Notes under the pieces: generated by a model
The model's input: only the letters and a program-made list of their open reading frames with translations
The model's database searches: none
What the model was told of the DNA's origin: nothing
Made by a program: the position numbers and the translations under genes
Assembly: GCA_002402545.1 (NCBI GenBank)
Contig: DHGA01000030.1
Coordinates: 15,375 to 22,060, forward strand
From: Syntrophaceae bacterium UBA4810
Lineage (GTDB): Bacteria > Desulfobacterota > Syntrophia > Syntrophales > Smithellaceae
Length of the DNA: 6,686 bases
Reading direction: 5' to 3'
Shown here: piece after piece, positions 5,013 through 6,686 of the stretch
How positions within the stretch are numbered: position 1 is the first letter of the stretch
Layout: each line of letters starts with the position of its first letter

Positions 5013-6260
5013 TTAATAATTGCCGGATATCGGAGAATGTCCGGTTGAGCGAAAAAAGATTATTACCGGAATAAGGGCGATCATCGTCAATGTCGCGCCG
5101 GCGATGAAAACGGCCGGATAACCGAAGGCCTGGGTAAACATGCCGCTTAGCGCGGCGGCAATGCCGGAGACGGTAACCTGCAGCGCCGCCTGCAGTGTGT
5201 AGTCAGTGCCGGGTGATTCTTTACGGCAGACACCCATCATCAGAGTGAAAAGCGCCACTGTCGAAAGGCCGTCGGCGAACTGTTCCATGCACACTACTGC
5301 ATACAATAGTGATTTATCAAACGCGCCGCTGGCAATAAACAAGTAACCGATAAAACCCATTGCCTGCAAGGTTCCAAAAAGTAAAAGCGCATTGCGATGC
5401 CCCAGCCTCAGCAGAAAGATTCCACCCAATAAAGCGCCGGTGAGTCCCGCGACAACGCCGATAACGCCCGTGATCAGCCCGATATCCGCAAGCGACAACC
5501 CCTGATCAGAAAGCATAGGTCCGATCATGCGCGAGGCCATAGAATCTCCCGCTTTAAACGTGGCCACCGTGATCAGCCACCACGCCATACGCGGACGCGA
5601 TACAAAATCGGCAAAGAGCCGCACATAGCCGCGCCAGCCCTGCCATTCAGCACACTTTACCGCGCCTTTGTCCGCAACAGGCGTTTCGCGCATAAACCAA
5701 ACGGGAAGAAGAACCGGCACGATTAACAATGCGAGCGCGCTGTAAGATAATTGCCAGCCGAAATGCCCGACGAGCCACAGCAAAAGGCCGCCGCCGAAAA
5801 TCATTCCTATTTTATAGCCGATCACCTGCACGCTGTTGCCTAAACCACGCAGATGCGGTGTCAGCCTACTCACCGCACACCCATCGGTGGCGATATCCTG
5901 CGTGGCGGCGGTAAGGTTCATCAGAAAAAGCACGGCCATGAGCAGGGCGAATGCCTGTGAAACCCAAGTCTCGAAATCACGCGAAGCAATTACTAGCATG
6001 AGGCCGCAGATAATCAGGTTGAGCGTCAGAAGCCAGCGGCGGCGTGTCCAGAAACGATCGATAAAAGGCGCCCAGAGAAATTTCAATGTCCAGGGCAAGG
6101 AAAGCAACGCGGTAAAGCCGATGGCGGAAAGCGATACATCGTACTCGCGCAAGAGCGGCGGCAGGGCCTTGCCCAAAAGACCGGAAGGCAACCCCTGCGC
6201 GAAATAAAGCATCGCCAAAAGCCCCAAAAGCGGCGTATCTGACCAGCGCAGTCTATTCAT
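5013..6260 (-). CDS. AmpG/PAT-family major facilitator permease (muropeptide or RhtX/FptX-like siderophore transporter)
   Basis: This is a polytopic inner-membrane protein of 415 residues with about 12 predicted helices. AmpG-like signatures are visible: LYFAQGLPSGLLGKALPPLL (18-37), LPWTLKFLWAPFIDRF (55-70), TQDIATDGCAV (120-130), GLSLADIGLI (254-263) and TDYTLQAAL (352-360). AmpG carries anhydro-muropeptides into the cytoplasm for cell-wall recycling and is longer in E. coli (about 490 residues, 14 helices). The 12-helix size and the start also resemble the related RhtX/FptX siderophore permeases, so the substrate is left open. I chose the ATG at 6260 because a GGA lies ten bases upstream. 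A GTG three codons earlier (6269) would add Met-Thr-Phe but is almost on top of that GGA. The preceding gene on the strand is the copper-type ATPase, ending about 54 bases upstream; the downstream neighbour converges. Confidence 0.85.
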   Translation of the reverse strand: MNRLRWSDTPLLGLLAMLYFAQGLPSGLLGKALPPLLREYDVSLSAIGFTALLSLPWTLKFLWAPFIDRFWTRRRWLLTLNLIICGLMLVIASRDFETWVSQAFALLMAVLFLMNLTAATQDIATDGCAVSRLTPHLRGLGNSVQVIGYKIGMIFGGGLLLWLVGHFGWQLSYSALALLIVPVLLPVWFMRETPVADKGAVKCAEWQGWRGYVRLFADFVSRPRMAWWLITVATFKAGDSMASRMIGPMLSDQGLSLADIGLITGVIGVVAGLTGALLGGIFLLRLGHRNALLLFGTLQAMGFIGYLFIASGAFDKSLLYAVVCMEQFADGLSTVALFTLMMGVCRKESPGTDYTLQAALQVTVSGIAAALSGMFTQAFGYPAVFIAGATLTMIALIPVIIFFRSTGHSPISGNY

Positions 6261-6314
6261 AAATGTCACATCCGAAAGAGAATCTGCTCAAATATTAAAT
6301 CTTGACTTAGACTT

Positions 6315-6686
6315 CTAGTCTTGAGCCTTTCTGCTTTTCCAAATCCTTTTCAACCGCAAAGAGTTACTCACCACCGAAACAGAGCTTAAGGCCATCGCGG
6401 CGGCGGCGTATTCAGGATTGAGAAGAATTCCGAAAGCCGGATACAAAGCGCCTGCCGCGATGGGAATACCGATTACATTGTAGATAAACGCCCAGAAAAG
6501 ATTCTGCTTGATGACGCGCATGGTGGACTGCGATAAATTAATCGCCTGCGGCACGCCCGTTAAATCATCGCGAATCAATGTTATATCGCCCGCTTCAATC
6601 GCCACATCCGTGCCCGCGCCGATGGCAATGCCCACATCAGCGGCCGCCAGCGCCGGCGCGTCATTGATGCCGTCGCCCACCATGGC
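6315..6686 (-). CDS. Copper-type P1B ATPase, C-terminal end (cut by window edge)
   Basis: The visible 123 residues are the end of a heavy-metal P-type ATPase; the start lies beyond the right edge. MVGDGINDAPALAAADVGIA is the hinge motif closing the P-domain and binding Mg2+, followed by GTDVAIEAGDITL. The last two transmembrane helices carry the Cu(I)-type residues: YN in FIYNVIGIP and MxxSS in MALSSVSVV, near the end followed by SLRLKR. These mark the P1B-1 subgroup (CopA-like), which exports Cu(I) or Ag(I) across the inner membrane using ATP. The metal call rests on helices 7 and 8 only, because the CPC motif and N-terminal metal-binding domains are outside the window. The Met of MVGDG is internal, not a start. 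The permease gene follows on the same strand. Confidence 0.93.
   Translation of the reverse strand, partial: AMVGDGINDAPALAAADVGIAIGAGTDVAIEAGDITLIRDDLTGVPQAINLSQSTMRVIKQNLFWAFIYNVIGIPIAAGALYPAFGILLNPEYAAAAMALSSVSVVSNSLRLKRIWKSRKAQD

Noticed and set aside
6304..6320. Imperfect inverted repeat GACTTAGA/TCTAGTC at the end of the ATPase gene
   Set aside because: It needs a bulge, partly overlaps coding sequence, and has neither a GC-rich stem nor a T-run on the minus strand.
6681..6683. ATG near the right edge as the start of a 122-residue protein
   Set aside because: The codon is the Met of the internal MVGDGINDAP motif of P-type ATPases, and the frame stays open to the window edge.

Overview
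The window looks like chromosomal DNA from an anaerobic Gram-negative bacterium of medium GC content. A deltaproteobacterial or Syntrophales-like source would fit, but this is an inference from gene content: a B12-type radical SAM enzyme, a high-molecular-weight rubredoxin and a type II acyl-carrier pathway. No 16S gene or other taxonomic marker is present. Nine protein-coding genes are supported, two of them cut by the window edges. I see no tRNA, rRNA, CRISPR array or insertion sequence.

Left half (1-3297, all minus strand, read from right to left): a small membrane protein of unknown family, an acyl carrier protein, a B12-binding-domain radical SAM enzyme, a membrane-anchored polysaccharide-deacetylase-type hydrolase whose start overlaps the end of the radical SAM gene, and, after a 133-base gap with its own possible promoter, a FabZ/ApeI-type hotdog dehydratase that runs off the left edge. 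This resembles the start of a specialised lipid, aryl-polyene-like or polyketide-like pathway. The carrier protein would hold a growing acyl chain, the dehydratase would make a double bond, the radical SAM enzyme would carry out an unusual carbon-centred modification, and the deacetylase would trim an acetylated carbohydrate or lipid head group. Condensing enzymes, ketoreductase and exporter would be expected beyond base 1.

Middle (3484-4967, plus strand): a flavin reductase-rubredoxin fusion (high-molecular-weight rubredoxin type), known in anaerobes as an electron donor for oxygen or nitric oxide detoxification, then a class I SAM-dependent methyltransferase of unknown substrate. The 186-base divergent region between the two halves carries a reasonable minus-strand promoter for the lipid-type operon and a possible hairpin over the rubredoxin gene's ribosome binding site.

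Right part (5013-6686, minus strand): a 12-helix permease of the AmpG/PAT-like group (muropeptide or siderophore type), preceded by the C-terminal end of a copper-type P1B ATPase cut by the right edge. The methyltransferase and permease genes converge across about 45 bases with no convincing terminator.
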